Shown: positions 14,927 to 23,886 of the stretch, piece by piece
Layout: each line of letters opens with the position of its first letter
Position numbering within the stretch: the stretch's first letter is position 1
From: Methylacidimicrobium sp. AP8
GTDB lineage: Bacteria > Verrucomicrobiota > Verrucomicrobiia > Methylacidiphilales > Methylacidiphilaceae
Length of the DNA: 64,000 nucleotides
Direction of reading: 5' to 3'
Assembly (NCBI RefSeq): GCF_903064525.1
Contig: NZ_LR797830.1
Span: 2,108,001 to 2,172,000 of the forward strand
Notes under the pieces: model-generated
Told to the model about the DNA's origin: nothing
Database searches by the model: none
What the model saw: only the letters and a program-made list of their open reading frames with translations
Translations under genes and position numbers: made by a program

Positions 14927-17437
14927 ATGACAAACTTTACTCCGCGAGCACAGCAGGTGTTGGCATTGGCCAGAAAGGAAGCGGAGCGCTTCAACCACAA
15001 CTACGTGGGAACCGAACACCTGCTGCTGGGATTGATCAAACTGTCCCAAGGAGTGGCCGTTAATGTGCTCCAGAAGCTCGGCATCGAGCTGGAAACGGTG
15101 CGTACCGAGCTCGAGAAGCAGATGACCACGGAAGTCGAGGGCAAGCCCACAACTCCTATCCCCTACACACCGCGGGTCAAGAAGGTGCTCGCGCTCGCGC
15201 AGAAGGAAGCTAAGGGACTCAACCACAGCTACGTCGGAACCGAGCATATTCTTCTCGGCCTTCTGCGGGAGGGGGAAGGGGTTGCCGCGCGGGTTCTCAA
15301 GAATCTGGAGATCGATCTCGAGCGGGTTCGCAACGAGATTCTGAAGGAGCTCGACCCGAATTTCTCCGCCTCGGAGGGCAACGAAGAGGAAGCGTCCGAG
15401 CCCGCATTTGCCGGCGGAACCGAGACGGGGACGAAGAAGGAGGTCAAGACACCGGCGCTCAAGGCCTTCGGGCGGGACCTGACCGAGCTGGCGCGCCGTC
15501 ATGAGCTGGATCCCGTCATCGGCCGGAAGAACGAAATCGAGCGGGTCATGCAGATTCTCTGCCGCCGAACGAAAAACAATCCTGTGCTCATCGGAGAGGC
15601 GGGCGTCGGTAAGACGGCGATCGTGGAAGGATTGGCACAGGAGATCGCGGCCGACAACGTTCCGGAGATGCTGCGGGATAAGAGGGTCATCACCCTGGAT
15701 CTGGCCCTTATGGTGGCCGGGACCAAATACCGCGGGCAGTTCGAGGAGCGAATCAAGGCCGTGATGGAGGAGATTCGCCGCAGCAAGAACGTCATTCTCT
15801 TCATCGACGAGCTGCATACGATCGTCGGAGCTGGTTCCGCGGAAGGCGCGATGGATGCCTCGAACATCATCAAGCCGGCTCTCTCCCGAGGCGAGCTCCA
15901 GTGCATCGGAGCGACGACCTTGGCGGAGTACCGGAAGTACATCGAGAAGGATGCCGCGCTCGAGCGGCGCTTCCAGACCGTGCTTGTCGAGGCTCCCTCT
16001 CGCGAGGAGACGGTGCAGATTCTGCATGGGCTCAAGGCAAAATACGAGGCGCACCACAAAGCCCGCTTTACCGATGCAGCCATCGAAGCCGCCGTCGAGC
16101 TCTCTGAACGCTACTTGACGGGGCGATTTCTCCCGGACAAAGCGATCGACGTCATGGATGAGGCGGGAGCCCGCGCACGGATCGCCGCGACCATGAGACC
16201 TCCCAACGTGAAGGAGCTCGAAGCGGAGCTGGCGGCGGTGCGCAGCCAGAAGGATGAGTGCATCAAGCTCCAGGACTTCGAGAAGGCCGCGGCACTGCGG
16301 GACAAGGAGCGCGAGAGCAAGGAGCGACTGGAGCGCGTGCTGGCCGAATGGCGGCAGAATCGCGACGAGAAGGAGATCGTCATCACCGAGGATGACATGA
16401 TGCAGGTGGTGGCAAAATCGACCGGAATTCCGATCTCCCGCATCACGGAACGGGACCAGGACCGATTCCTTCGGATCGCCGAGGAGCTCAAAGCCCGCGT
16501 CATCGGTCAGGATGAGGCGATCGACGCTTTGGCTCGCGCGCTGCAGCGATCCCGGGCCGATCTTAAGGATCCCAAGCGGCCGATCGGCTCCTTCATCTTC
16601 CTCGGACCCACGGGGGTCGGCAAGACTATGCTCGCCAAGACGTTGGCCGAGCATGTCTTCGGGAGCGCCGACGCACTCATCCAGCTCGACATGAGCGAGT
16701 ATATGGAGAAGTTCAACGTCTCCCGGCTCGTGGGGGCTCCGCCGGGATATGTGGGCTACGAGGAGGGCGGACAGCTCTCCGAAAAGGTGCGGCGCCGCCC
16801 GTACAGCGTCGTCCTTTTCGACGAAATCGAAAAGGCGCATCCCGACGTCTGGAATCTTCTCCTCCAGATTTTGGAAGACGGCATCTTGACCGACAGCCTC
16901 GGCCGCAAGATCGACTTCCGGAACACCATCATCATCATGACCTCTAATGTCGGAGTCGAATCCGGTCTCAAGCATGGGGTGCTCGGCTTCACCGCCAAGC
17001 GCGACGAGGCCGGATACGGTCAGATGAAGGATCGGATGATCGACTCGGCCAAGAGGACTTTCAAGCCCGAGTTCCTCAACCGAGTGGACGAGCTGGTTGT
17101 CTTCCGCCCGCTTAACCGGGAAGACATGGTCAAGATTGTTGCTCTCGAGGTGGAGAAGGTTACTTCCCGCTTGAAGAGCCGTAAGCTGGCCCTCAAGCTC
17201 ACGCCGGCGGCAACCGATTTCCTGATCGAAAAGGGCTACGATCCGACCTACGGCGCTCGGCCGCTGCGGCGCGCGGTGGAGAAATATGTCGAGCACCCGC
17301 TGGCCGAAGAAATTCTCCGCGGGCGCTTCGTGGGTGCCAAGACGGTCGCCGTCGATCTTCGCGAAGGAGCGTTGATTTTTACGCCCGAAGGTGCGGAGAA
17401 CGAACCCTCCGAGACGTCCCCGGCTACCACGGCGTAG
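14927..17437 (+). CDS. clpC: ClpC-type AAA+ unfoldase of the Clp protease
   Basis: An 836-residue Hsp100 unfoldase. Two Clp_N repeats fill residues 1-145, each with [14 protein letters not shown] or a close variant. The first AAA+ module has GEAGVGKT near 222; the second has GPTGVGKT near 561 followed by [14 protein letters not shown] and [13 protein letters not shown]. Between them a UVR-like coiled segment (about 430-460, [14 protein letters not shown]) identifies ClpC over ClpA or ClpB. It should recognise arginine-phosphorylated substrates made by McsB and feed ClpP, which is not in the window. A ribosome site GAGAGGAAG lies just upstream of ATG 14927. The stop overlaps the convergent panE stop by 14 bp. 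Confidence 0.96.
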   Translation: MTNFTPRAQQVLALARKEAERFNHNYVGTEHLLLGLIKLSQGVAVNVLQKLGIELETVRTELEKQMTTEVEGKPTTPIPYTPRVKKVLALAQKEAKGLNHSYVGTEHILLGLLREGEGVAARVLKNLEIDLERVRNEILKELDPNFSASEGNEEEASEPAFAGGTETGTKKEVKTPALKAFGRDLTELARRHELDPVIGRKNEIERVMQILCRRTKNNPVLIGEAGVGKTAIVEGLAQEIAADNVPEMLRDKRVITLDLALMVAGTKYRGQFEERIKAVMEEIRRSKNVILFIDELHTIVGAGSAEGAMDASNIIKPALSRGELQCIGATTLAEYRKYIEKDAALERRFQTVLVEAPSREETVQILHGLKAKYEAHHKARFTDAAIEAAVELSERYLTGRFLPDKAIDVMDEAGARARIAATMRPPNVKELEAELAAVRSQKDECIKLQDFEKAAALRDKERESKERLERVLAEWRQNRDEKEIVITEDDMMQVVAKSTGIPISRITERDQDRFLRIAEELKARVIGQDEAIDALARALQRSRADLKDPKRPIGSFIFLGPTGVGKTMLAKTLAEHVFGSADALIQLDMSEYMEKFNVSRLVGAPPGYVGYEEGGQLSEKVRRRPYSVVLFDEIEKAHPDVWNLLLQILEDGILTDSLGRKIDFRNTIIIMTSNVGVESGLKHGVLGFTAKRDEAGYGQMKDRMIDSAKRTFKPEFLNRVDELVVFRPLNREDMVKIVALEVEKVTSRLKSRKLALKLTPAATDFLIEKGYDPTYGARPLRRAVEKYVEHPLAEEILRGRFVGAKTVAVDLREGALIFTPEGAENEPSETSPATTA

Positions 17438-18404
17438 GGCGGGCGAGTCTCTTCGCCGGATGACGGCCTAGGGAACGGAGGAGCGCGTAGAGCGTCTGCA
17501 ATCGGGGGGTACGCGCACCAACAGCGGCCCCCCGGCGCAGGGGCTCCCCCCAGATCGCCTCCACTTCGATCGGCCGGCCGGCGAGAAAGTCGAGGAGTGT
17601 CGAGGGCCGGTACGGTCCCATCCGAGCGGTTTCGGCCATCATCCGCTCTATCCAATCTTGCGGAAACGGAAGTCCGCGTTTTTCGGCAATATCCGCGACC
17701 TCTTCCATAAGGCCGACTACGAGGAGACGCAATTGCGCATCGCGCAGGATCTCTGCGACGTCATATCCTCCGACGGCCACCGAGACGCCATTGAACGGGA
17801 TGTTCCACGCAAGCTTGCGCCAACGGGCGGCCTCGAGGTTCTCGACACGCGTACAGGGGACGCCAGCCTGTTCAAAAAGTCCACCAACCTCCCGCAGGAG
17901 TGCTTCGGTCACCCCAGAGTACCCCCCCAACTCGATCCTGCCGAAGGCGCTGTTTCTGACCTTTCCGGGCGCTATCCTTGTCAGGCAGGCGAAGACGATT
18001 CCGCCCAGAATCGGACGGCCGGGGAACTCCTGTGCCAGCCACTCCTCGTTTCCTAAACCGTTCTGAAAAGCCAGCAGGGCTGTCCCCGGGCCGAGAAGCG
18101 GGGGCAGGAGGGCCCGCAGCGCATCCCGCGCGGTCGCCTTGAGAGCGATGATGACAAGGTCACACGACCCCATCTCCTCGCTCCGGCGGAATCCCTGCAC
18201 CGGGTGGAGACGAAAAGCTTCCTTGGGATAGTCCTCAATCCAAAGCCCCCGCCCGATCACCGCCTCCCAATCACTGCGCAGGAGAAAGGCGACGTCGCAA
18301 CCCGTCCGGGCCAGCCGAGCGCCATAATAGGAGCCTACCGCGCCTGACCCCACGATTCCGATCCTCACCGGACGACGGCGGCCGCTTCCGATGGGCTCCG
18401 ACAT
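17424..18404 (-). CDS. panE: 2-dehydropantoate 2-reductase (ketopantoate reductase)
   Basis: A 326-residue protein with an N-terminal NADP-binding Rossmann motif RIGIVGSGAVGSYYGARLA and typical ApbA/PanE blocks LVIIALKAT, LLAFQNGLGNEE and KLAWNIPFNGVSV with the catalytic Lys region. It reduces ketopantoate to pantoate in coenzyme A synthesis. ATG 18404 (MSEP) is chosen because it leaves only a short lead before the Rossmann fold; upstream in-frame starts would overlap the neighbouring gene. Its last 14 bases overlap the end of clpC on the other strand. Several ApbA-family members have other substrates, so the specific reaction is likely but not proven. Confidence 0.88.
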   Translation of the reverse strand: MSEPIGSGRRRPVRIGIVGSGAVGSYYGARLARTGCDVAFLLRSDWEAVIGRGLWIEDYPKEAFRLHPVQGFRRSEEMGSCDLVIIALKATARDALRALLPPLLGPGTALLAFQNGLGNEEWLAQEFPGRPILGGIVFACLTRIAPGKVRNSAFGRIELGGYSGVTEALLREVGGLFEQAGVPCTRVENLEAARWRKLAWNIPFNGVSVAVGGYDVAEILRDAQLRLLVVGLMEEVADIAEKRGLPFPQDWIERMMAETARMGPYRPSTLLDFLAGRPIEVEAIWGEPLRRGAAVGARTPRLQTLYALLRSLGRHPAKRLARPTPW

Positions 18405-18418
18405 CTGACAAGCCGATC

Positions 18419-18760
18419 CTACTGAAACATCCCCGCCGGATTCTCGTTGACTTCGATCTCCTCGACGATCCCCCACTCGTTGCTTCCCGGCCGAATATCG
18501 GCAACCATCTCCCGTTGAAAGAGCGTAATCAACTGTCCGAGCTTCTGACCCCTCACCCAGAGATCGTGGCTGATGGTCCGCATAAAGAAGACATGTCCTT
18601 CGGTATCCGCATGCGCAAAGAGAATCCGTCCGTAGGGGAATACCCAGCTTCTCCCCGGCGATTCCAGGCTAAAAAAGGCAACACGCTCGTCCGCCTTCCG
18701 AACGCCGCCTCCCTCCCCGACCGCCTTCGTCCCATGACTAGTAGCCTCACCGAGCGCCAC
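18419..18760 (-). CDS. Uncharacterised protein, about 113 residues
   Basis: An open frame between the efflux adaptor gene and panE. A GTG at 18760 gives 113 residues and overlaps the adaptor stop by 14 bases; longer starts would overlap it by 90 bases or more. Visible sequence includes RVAFFSLESPGRSWVFPYG, AHADTEGHVFFMRTISHDLWV and an acidic end IVEEIEVNENPAGMF. There is no signal peptide, membrane segment or known motif. The mixed hydrophobic/charged pattern looks like a small folded beta-rich protein. Its place in a compact leftward operon supports it as a real gene. I do not recognise the family. Confidence 0.55.
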   Translation of the reverse strand: MALGEATSHGTKAVGEGGGVRKADERVAFFSLESPGRSWVFPYGRILFAHADTEGHVFFMRTISHDLWVRGQKLGQLITLFQREMVADIRPGSNEWGIVEEIEVNENPAGMFQ

Positions 18761-20132
18761 GATCTTCGTGCCCTCCCTTCTTTTTCGATTTTTCGTCTGC
18801 CGCCTTCGAGAGGTCGGCCGCGACCACGACCGGGTCACCGTCCTCTAGCGAGTCCGGAGGGTTAAGGATGACCCGTTCATCCGGTCTCAGGCCTGCGGTG
18901 ATCTCCATCTGATTGCCGAGATCATGGCCGAGCTCCACCTTTCGAAAACGAACCTTCGAATCCTTGTCGACGACGAGCAGGAAGTTTCCATCCGATCGGT
19001 AGACGACCGAATTGACGGGCACCAGCAAAAGCGTGCTCGCGGTCGGAAGGTGGAAGATGACGTCAACATACATGTTCACGACGATCCTTCCGTCCGGATT
19101 GCCGACATCGACCTCCGTGAGGAGCGTCCGCGAGAGAGGATCAACCGCCTGGGCCGTCCGCACCACGATCCCGTGGTAGACGACGCCCGGCAACTCGGAG
19201 GCGGTCACGTCGGCCCAACTCCCTACCTGAATTTGCGGCACGTAGTTCTGCGGAACGGCGACATACACGCGCATCAGGTCGTTGACGGCCACCCGATACA
19301 GTTCATGCACGCCCTTCTCGCTTCCCAAGGACACCAGGGTGCCCACGTCGATGTTGCGGGCCGTGACGATCCCCGTGAACGGGGCTAGGATCTTCTCGAA
19401 CGACTTCAGCTGCTCGTAGTGCTGAAGTTGCCCGCGCGCCGCGTTCACCCGAGCAAGAGCGGCGTCATACATCGCCTGCTTTTCGTCGAGAGCCTGCTGG
19501 GAGACCGCCCGCGTCAGGATGAGCCCCTTCCATCGGTCAAGCGTAATCCGCGCGATGACAAGGTTCGCTTCCGCGGAGTGGAGGGCGCCTTCGTATGCTT
19601 CGACCGACTTGTCGATATCGGGCGCATCGATCTCCGCCATCAGCTGTCCCTCCTTGACTCGCTCGCCGATATCGACCCACCAGTTCTTGATGTAGCCGTT
19701 GACCCGTGCCCAGATAGGCGTCTCGTAGTAGCCCCTCGCGGTCCCGGGCAGGAGAAGATCGGTCAGGGGCTTCGGCTTCTCCGGCAACGTCACCGACACG
19801 GCGATCTTTTCCCCTGCGAGCATCGCCCGATGGAGCGCGATCTTATTGAACAATCTTGGAATCAACCCGATCAGGAACAACGCGAGCAAGGCTCCGCCGA
19901 AAAGAACCGCAAAGCGATAAATCCCCCTCCCCTTCGGAAGCTTGCCGCACGACTTGCCGGTGAAGCCGACCTCCTCCGGAGCGACTTCCGGCGCCGACGG
20001 CGGCTCGATCACCCCGTCTGCACCCTGATGGGCCCGGCTCCATCGCTTGTCCGGGTATTGCGGCGTCTCCTGCCCCCCCTGGACAAGGCCGCTTCCGTTT
20101 TCGACCGGCTCGAAACCTTCGGGCATATTCAT
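18747..20132 (-). CDS. RND efflux periplasmic adaptor (membrane fusion protein)
   Basis: A 461-residue HlyD/AcrA-type adaptor. After a charged cytoplasmic N-terminus comes one membrane anchor near residues 74-95 (AVLFGGALLALFLIGLIP). The periplasmic part has a lipoyl-like half WVDIGERVKEGQLMAEIDAPDID, a coiled coil around 160-230, then IVTARNIDVGTLVSLGS and beta-barrel blocks. A Lys-rich tail KSKKKGGHED closes it. It links the pump in the inner membrane to an outer-membrane channel. It directly follows the pump gene with a 4-base ATGA overlap. No outer-membrane TolC-like gene is in the window. The long cytoplasmic lead is unusual for adaptors. Confidence 0.9.
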   Translation of the reverse strand: MNMPEGFEPVENGSGLVQGGQETPQYPDKRWSRAHQGADGVIEPPSAPEVAPEEVGFTGKSCGKLPKGRGIYRFAVLFGGALLALFLIGLIPRLFNKIALHRAMLAGEKIAVSVTLPEKPKPLTDLLLPGTARGYYETPIWARVNGYIKNWWVDIGERVKEGQLMAEIDAPDIDKSVEAYEGALHSAEANLVIARITLDRWKGLILTRAVSQQALDEKQAMYDAALARVNAARGQLQHYEQLKSFEKILAPFTGIVTARNIDVGTLVSLGSEKGVHELYRVAVNDLMRVYVAVPQNYVPQIQVGSWADVTASELPGVVYHGIVVRTAQAVDPLSRTLLTEVDVGNPDGRIVVNMYVDVIFHLPTASTLLLVPVNSVVYRSDGNFLLVVDKDSKVRFRKVELGHDLGNQMEITAGLRPDERVILNPPDSLEDGDPVVVAADLSKAADEKSKKKGGHEDRGAR

Positions 20133-23100
20133 TCCTTTCTCTCCGGACGCCCGCGAATGAGGGAATAAATCACCGGCACCACGAACAAGGTGCCGACCGT
20201 AGCGAAAAGCAAGCCGCCGATAACCGCTCTTCCCAAGGGCGCGTTTTGCTCTCCTCCCTCACCCAACCCCAAGGACATGGGCAGCATCCCCAGGATCATC
20301 GCTCCCGCCGTCATTATCACCGGCCGGAGCCGAATCTTTCCCGCCAGCCAAGCCGCCGTGGTCGCGTCGTTCCCATTGCGCATCTCCTCGTTCGCGAAGG
20401 TGATCAGCAGGATGCTGTTCGAGGTCGCCACCCCGACCGTCATGATCGTGCCCATGAGCGAGGGGACATTGAAGGTCGTTCCCGTCAAGTAGAGCATCCA
20501 GACGATCCCGCAGGCTCCAACGGGCAGCGCGGTCAGAATGATGAAAGGGTCGAGCCATCCCTGAAAATTCACGACAAGCAAGAAATAGACCATCGCGATT
20601 GCAAAGACCGTTCCTAAGCCCAGCCGGAGGAACGCGCTGTTCATGCTCTGGGCCTGCCCCCGCACATGGATATCGTATCCCGGAGGAAGCTTTTTGCTGA
20701 AGTCGTCGACGACCTTTTGCACGTCGCCGGCAACTCCACCCAAGTCCCGTCCCTGGATGTTCACGAAGACGTTCTTGAGCGGCTTCATGTTGTAGTGGCT
20801 GATGACCGCTGCCTTCCTGGTCCGGCGCAGCTCTATGAGATTGCTGATGAGCTGCGGCTCGAGATGGGTCGTCAGCAAGCGGGAATAGATCTCTTCCGAT
20901 GGATAGCCTACGTTGAGGTTCATCAGCCAGTTCCGGGAATCGAGCTTGAACTGCGGACTCTGCACGACGAGCGGGTAGTTGATGGTCGTCTCCGGGTCCG
21001 CCCAGTAATTGGGAGCCACGACATAGCTGGAGCTTAAGTGGTTGAGCACGTTGTCGGCGACCTGCTTTTGGGTCATCCCCAGGTCGAGCGCCCGAATCCG
21101 GTCAACCTCGATGTGCAGATAGGGTTGCCGCATTTGATAGACGATCGCGTCCACCGCTCCCGGGATCTTGCGAATCCTCCTTTCAATCTTTTGCGCCACG
21201 TCGGTGACGAGTTTCTCGTTTTTCCCCTCGACCTGGATGTCGATGGGAGCGGCCGAACCAAAGTTCAGGATCTGGTTGACCATGTCCGCCGCTTGGAAGA
21301 AGAAGCGGCAGCCGGGAAATTTCAGCGGCAGCTCCTCCCGCAACTTCTTCACGTAATAGGCCGTCGGACGATGATCCTCCTTGAGGGACACGAGAATCTC
21401 TCCATCGAAAGTCCCTTCGTTGATCGTGTCGCTGTAGGCGAGGGCCGCCGGATAGAAAAACGGGATTCCCATGTTGTCGACGACCGAGTCGGTCTCTTCC
21501 ACGGGGATGACGCTGCGGATGTAGCGCTCGATCTGGCCGAAGATCCGCTGCGTCCTCTCGATGCGGGTTCCCGGTGGCGTGAAGACGTGCAGCCGGAACT
21601 TGCCCGCATCGACCGATGGGAAGAAATCCCGCCCGACTACGGGTAGGACGAGACCGGTCATCCCAACCAGGATCCCGAAGAGGACGAAAACCGCGGCACG
21701 ATGGTGGAGCGCCAAGCGCAAGAGCTCGCCGAAACGGTCGCGGAAAGCCTCGAAGCCTTGCTCGAACTTCTGATGGAAGCGCTGAAACCGGCTCGGAGGT
21801 TTTCCTTCGGCCGACCGGCGATGTTTCTCCGCTTCCTCCGCGCTGATCAGCATGTCAGCCATCGTCGGGACAAGCGTCCGGGACAGGAAGTAGGAGAAGA
21901 GCATCGCAAAGACCACCCCCAAGGCCATCGGCGTGAAGAGGAACTTGGGCGGACCCTCGAGGAAGATCACGGAGGTGAAAACGATGCAGATGGAGAGAGT
22001 CGCCATGAACGCCGCATTGGCGATCTGTGCGGCACCGTCGAGAATCGCCTGGATCAGCGGCTTCCCGAGCCCGTGGTTCCGATGGATGTTCTCCACCTCC
22101 ACGGTCGCATCGTCGACCAGCACTCCGACCGCGAGCGACAGGCCGCCCAGGGTCATGATGTTGATGGTGTAGCCCATCCGGCTCAAGATGAAGAGGGCGA
22201 CCAGGATGCAGAGGGGGATCGAGGTGAGGACGATCAGGGTGCTGCGCCAACTGCCCAGAAAGATCAGGATCATGATTCCGGTGAGCGTCGCGGCGATCAG
22301 CCCTTCCTTCACGACCCCCTGCACCGATTCGCGGACGAAGATTGACTGATCGAAGATCGTGCGGATGTCGATCCCTTCGGGGGCGGCGGCCAAGGACTTG
22401 GGGAGGAGCTTTCGGAGATCCCCGACGAGCTGGAGGGTCGACGCCATGCCGTTCTTGAGCATGGGGAGGATGACTGCGGGGATGCCATTGACATGGGCGA
22501 CATTCCACTGAACGGCACCCCCGTCGCGCGCATGGCCGATGTCGTGGAGGTAGACGATCTGCCCGTTGACCTTCTGGATCGGAAAGTTATTGAGATCGTC
22601 CACCTTCTTCGGAACGTTATTGACGCTGACCAGATAGTCGTATTCCCCGATCTTGATGTCCCCTGAGGGGAGATCGATGTTCTGATCGCTCAGCGACCTC
22701 ATGACGCCGTCCGCGGTCATCCCCCTGGCCAAAAGCTGATTGGGATCGGTATCGACCATGATGAACCGCGGAGTTCCTCCCCAGGGCGGAGGCCAGGTCG
22801 ATCCGCGAATGGTGGCCAGATCCCTCCGGAGGACATACCAGGAGTAGTCAAAAAGCTCCGCGGCGGACTTGGTCTTGCCGCTCACGGCCACCTGGATGAC
22901 CGGAACCTCCGAGGCCGAATAGCGGAGCACATACGGGGGGGTGGTCCCCAAAGGCATCCGCTTGATGATGGTCTGGCAGATGCCCACCGTCTCCGCCAGA
23001 GCCGCATCGATGCTGGTCCCCGGCTGAAAGTACATTCGTATGACGTTGAGCCCGTAGAGCGTGCGGGATTCCACCCTTTGCACGTTGTCGACGTATTGCG

Positions 23101-23317
23101 TCAACGTGAACTCGCTGAAGGTGGTGATGTAGTTGGTCATGTCCTCCGGGGTCATGCCCTGGTAGAACCAGACGACGTTGACCACGGGGATGTCGATCTC
23201 CGGGAAAATGTCGGTCGGCGTCGTCGCGATGGTCAGCAAGCCCAGGACGAAGATGAGCGCCGCCATCACCCCTACGGTATAGGGCTTGCGCAATGCCAAC
23301 CGGACAAGCGCCATCAT
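20129..23317 (-). CDS. RND efflux transporter permease
   Basis: A 1062-residue inner-membrane proton-driven pump of the AcrB/HAE superfamily. ATG 23317 is chosen because it puts VRLALRKPYTVGVMAALIFVL, the first membrane helix, near the N-terminus; the longer frame adds 30 unlikely residues. Typical blocks are PTDIFPEIDIPVVNV, the TM4 proton-relay Asp pair in VGVLVDDATVEVENIHRN, and a duplicated architecture with the second half starting near LALHHRAAVFVLFG. The order permease then adaptor is the reverse of acrAB. The substrate cannot be told from sequence; the TM4 VDDA pattern favours drug or hydrophobe pumps over metal pumps. Confidence 0.93.
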   Translation of the reverse strand: MMALVRLALRKPYTVGVMAALIFVLGLLTIATTPTDIFPEIDIPVVNVVWFYQGMTPEDMTNYITTFSEFTLTQYVDNVQRVESRTLYGLNVIRMYFQPGTSIDAALAETVGICQTIIKRMPLGTTPPYVLRYSASEVPVIQVAVSGKTKSAAELFDYSWYVLRRDLATIRGSTWPPPWGGTPRFIMVDTDPNQLLARGMTADGVMRSLSDQNIDLPSGDIKIGEYDYLVSVNNVPKKVDDLNNFPIQKVNGQIVYLHDIGHARDGGAVQWNVAHVNGIPAVILPMLKNGMASTLQLVGDLRKLLPKSLAAAPEGIDIRTIFDQSIFVRESVQGVVKEGLIAATLTGIMILIFLGSWRSTLIVLTSIPLCILVALFILSRMGYTINIMTLGGLSLAVGVLVDDATVEVENIHRNHGLGKPLIQAILDGAAQIANAAFMATLSICIVFTSVIFLEGPPKFLFTPMALGVVFAMLFSYFLSRTLVPTMADMLISAEEAEKHRRSAEGKPPSRFQRFHQKFEQGFEAFRDRFGELLRLALHHRAAVFVLFGILVGMTGLVLPVVGRDFFPSVDAGKFRLHVFTPPGTRIERTQRIFGQIERYIRSVIPVEETDSVVDNMGIPFFYPAALAYSDTINEGTFDGEILVSLKEDHRPTAYYVKKLREELPLKFPGCRFFFQAADMVNQILNFGSAAPIDIQVEGKNEKLVTDVAQKIERRIRKIPGAVDAIVYQMRQPYLHIEVDRIRALDLGMTQKQVADNVLNHLSSSYVVAPNYWADPETTINYPLVVQSPQFKLDSRNWLMNLNVGYPSEEIYSRLLTTHLEPQLISNLIELRRTRKAAVISHYNMKPLKNVFVNIQGRDLGGVAGDVQKVVDDFSKKLPPGYDIHVRGQAQSMNSAFLRLGLGTVFAIAMVYFLLVVNFQGWLDPFIILTALPVGACGIVWMLYLTGTTFNVPSLMGTIMTVGVATSNSILLITFANEEMRNGNDATTAAWLAGKIRLRPVIMTAGAMILGMLPMSLGLGEGGEQNAPLGRAVIGGLLFATVGTLFVVPVIYSLIRGRPERKE

Positions 23318-23526
23318 AGCTAGAGTTGCTTCCTCGAAGCCGCTGAAGGCCGCGCTAGGCGGCGAGGAGTTAGGCCGATCCTCCGAAGACGCCGTCGACC
23401 GACGCATTCAAGCGTCGGCCCTCCGCCTTTGTCAAGTCGCCGCCGATCCGCCGCGCGCCGGAAATTCAGAGCGTTTGCTCCTTTTTCCCTTTTCGCAAGA
23501 TCGATCCCTCAGTATATTTTGATGCC

Positions 23527-23853
23527 ATGGGTATTCAATTGCCGCAAGCCGCGGAAAAGCTGAGCCCGATCGGCGGCCGTCTATCCATTGCCTTAGCTGT
23601 AGGAGGGGTCTTCTTTTGGATTGCCGTCGGCTTCCTCAACCTGATCCTCCGCTCGACCGACAGCCAAACGGAGTTGACTTCCGAATTTCTTGGCCTCTGC
23701 GCCGTGACGGGCTTCATGCTCAATGCTTCCGGAGTTCTCGTAGGCGGCCTAGCCTTGAGCCGAGAAAAATCCCCCAAGGCTACTCCCCTGATCGGGGTCG
23801 CCGTGAATGCCCTCCTCGCCCTGGTCGTGCTGGCCTTCATCCCGCTCTTTTAG
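23527..23853 (+). CDS. Small hydrophobic membrane protein, unknown
   Basis: A 108-residue protein with about three hydrophobic segments (IALAVGGVFFWIAVGFLNLIL; LGLCAVTGFMLNASGVLVGGLAL; LIGVAVNALLALVVLAFIPL). It looks like a small integral membrane protein, similar in pattern to DUF4190-type proteins, although no diagnostic motif is visible. It stands alone, transcribed rightward between two leftward operons, with about 210 bp upstream for a promoter. TATATTTTGATGCC just before the start contains a possible -10 element, which would make a short leader. Confidence 0.65.
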   Translation: MGIQLPQAAEKLSPIGGRLSIALAVGGVFFWIAVGFLNLILRSTDSQTELTSEFLGLCAVTGFMLNASGVLVGGLALSREKSPKATPLIGVAVNALLALVVLAFIPLF

Positions 23854-23886
23854 CCGGTTTTCGAAACCCCACTCCGGCGATCGCGA

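Noticed and set aside
14906-17296. 796-codon open frame on the minus strand
   Set aside because: It is the antisense of clpC. The GC-rich third positions of clpC keep the opposite frame open, and its translation shows no domain, only runs of His, Leu and Arg typical of shadow frames.
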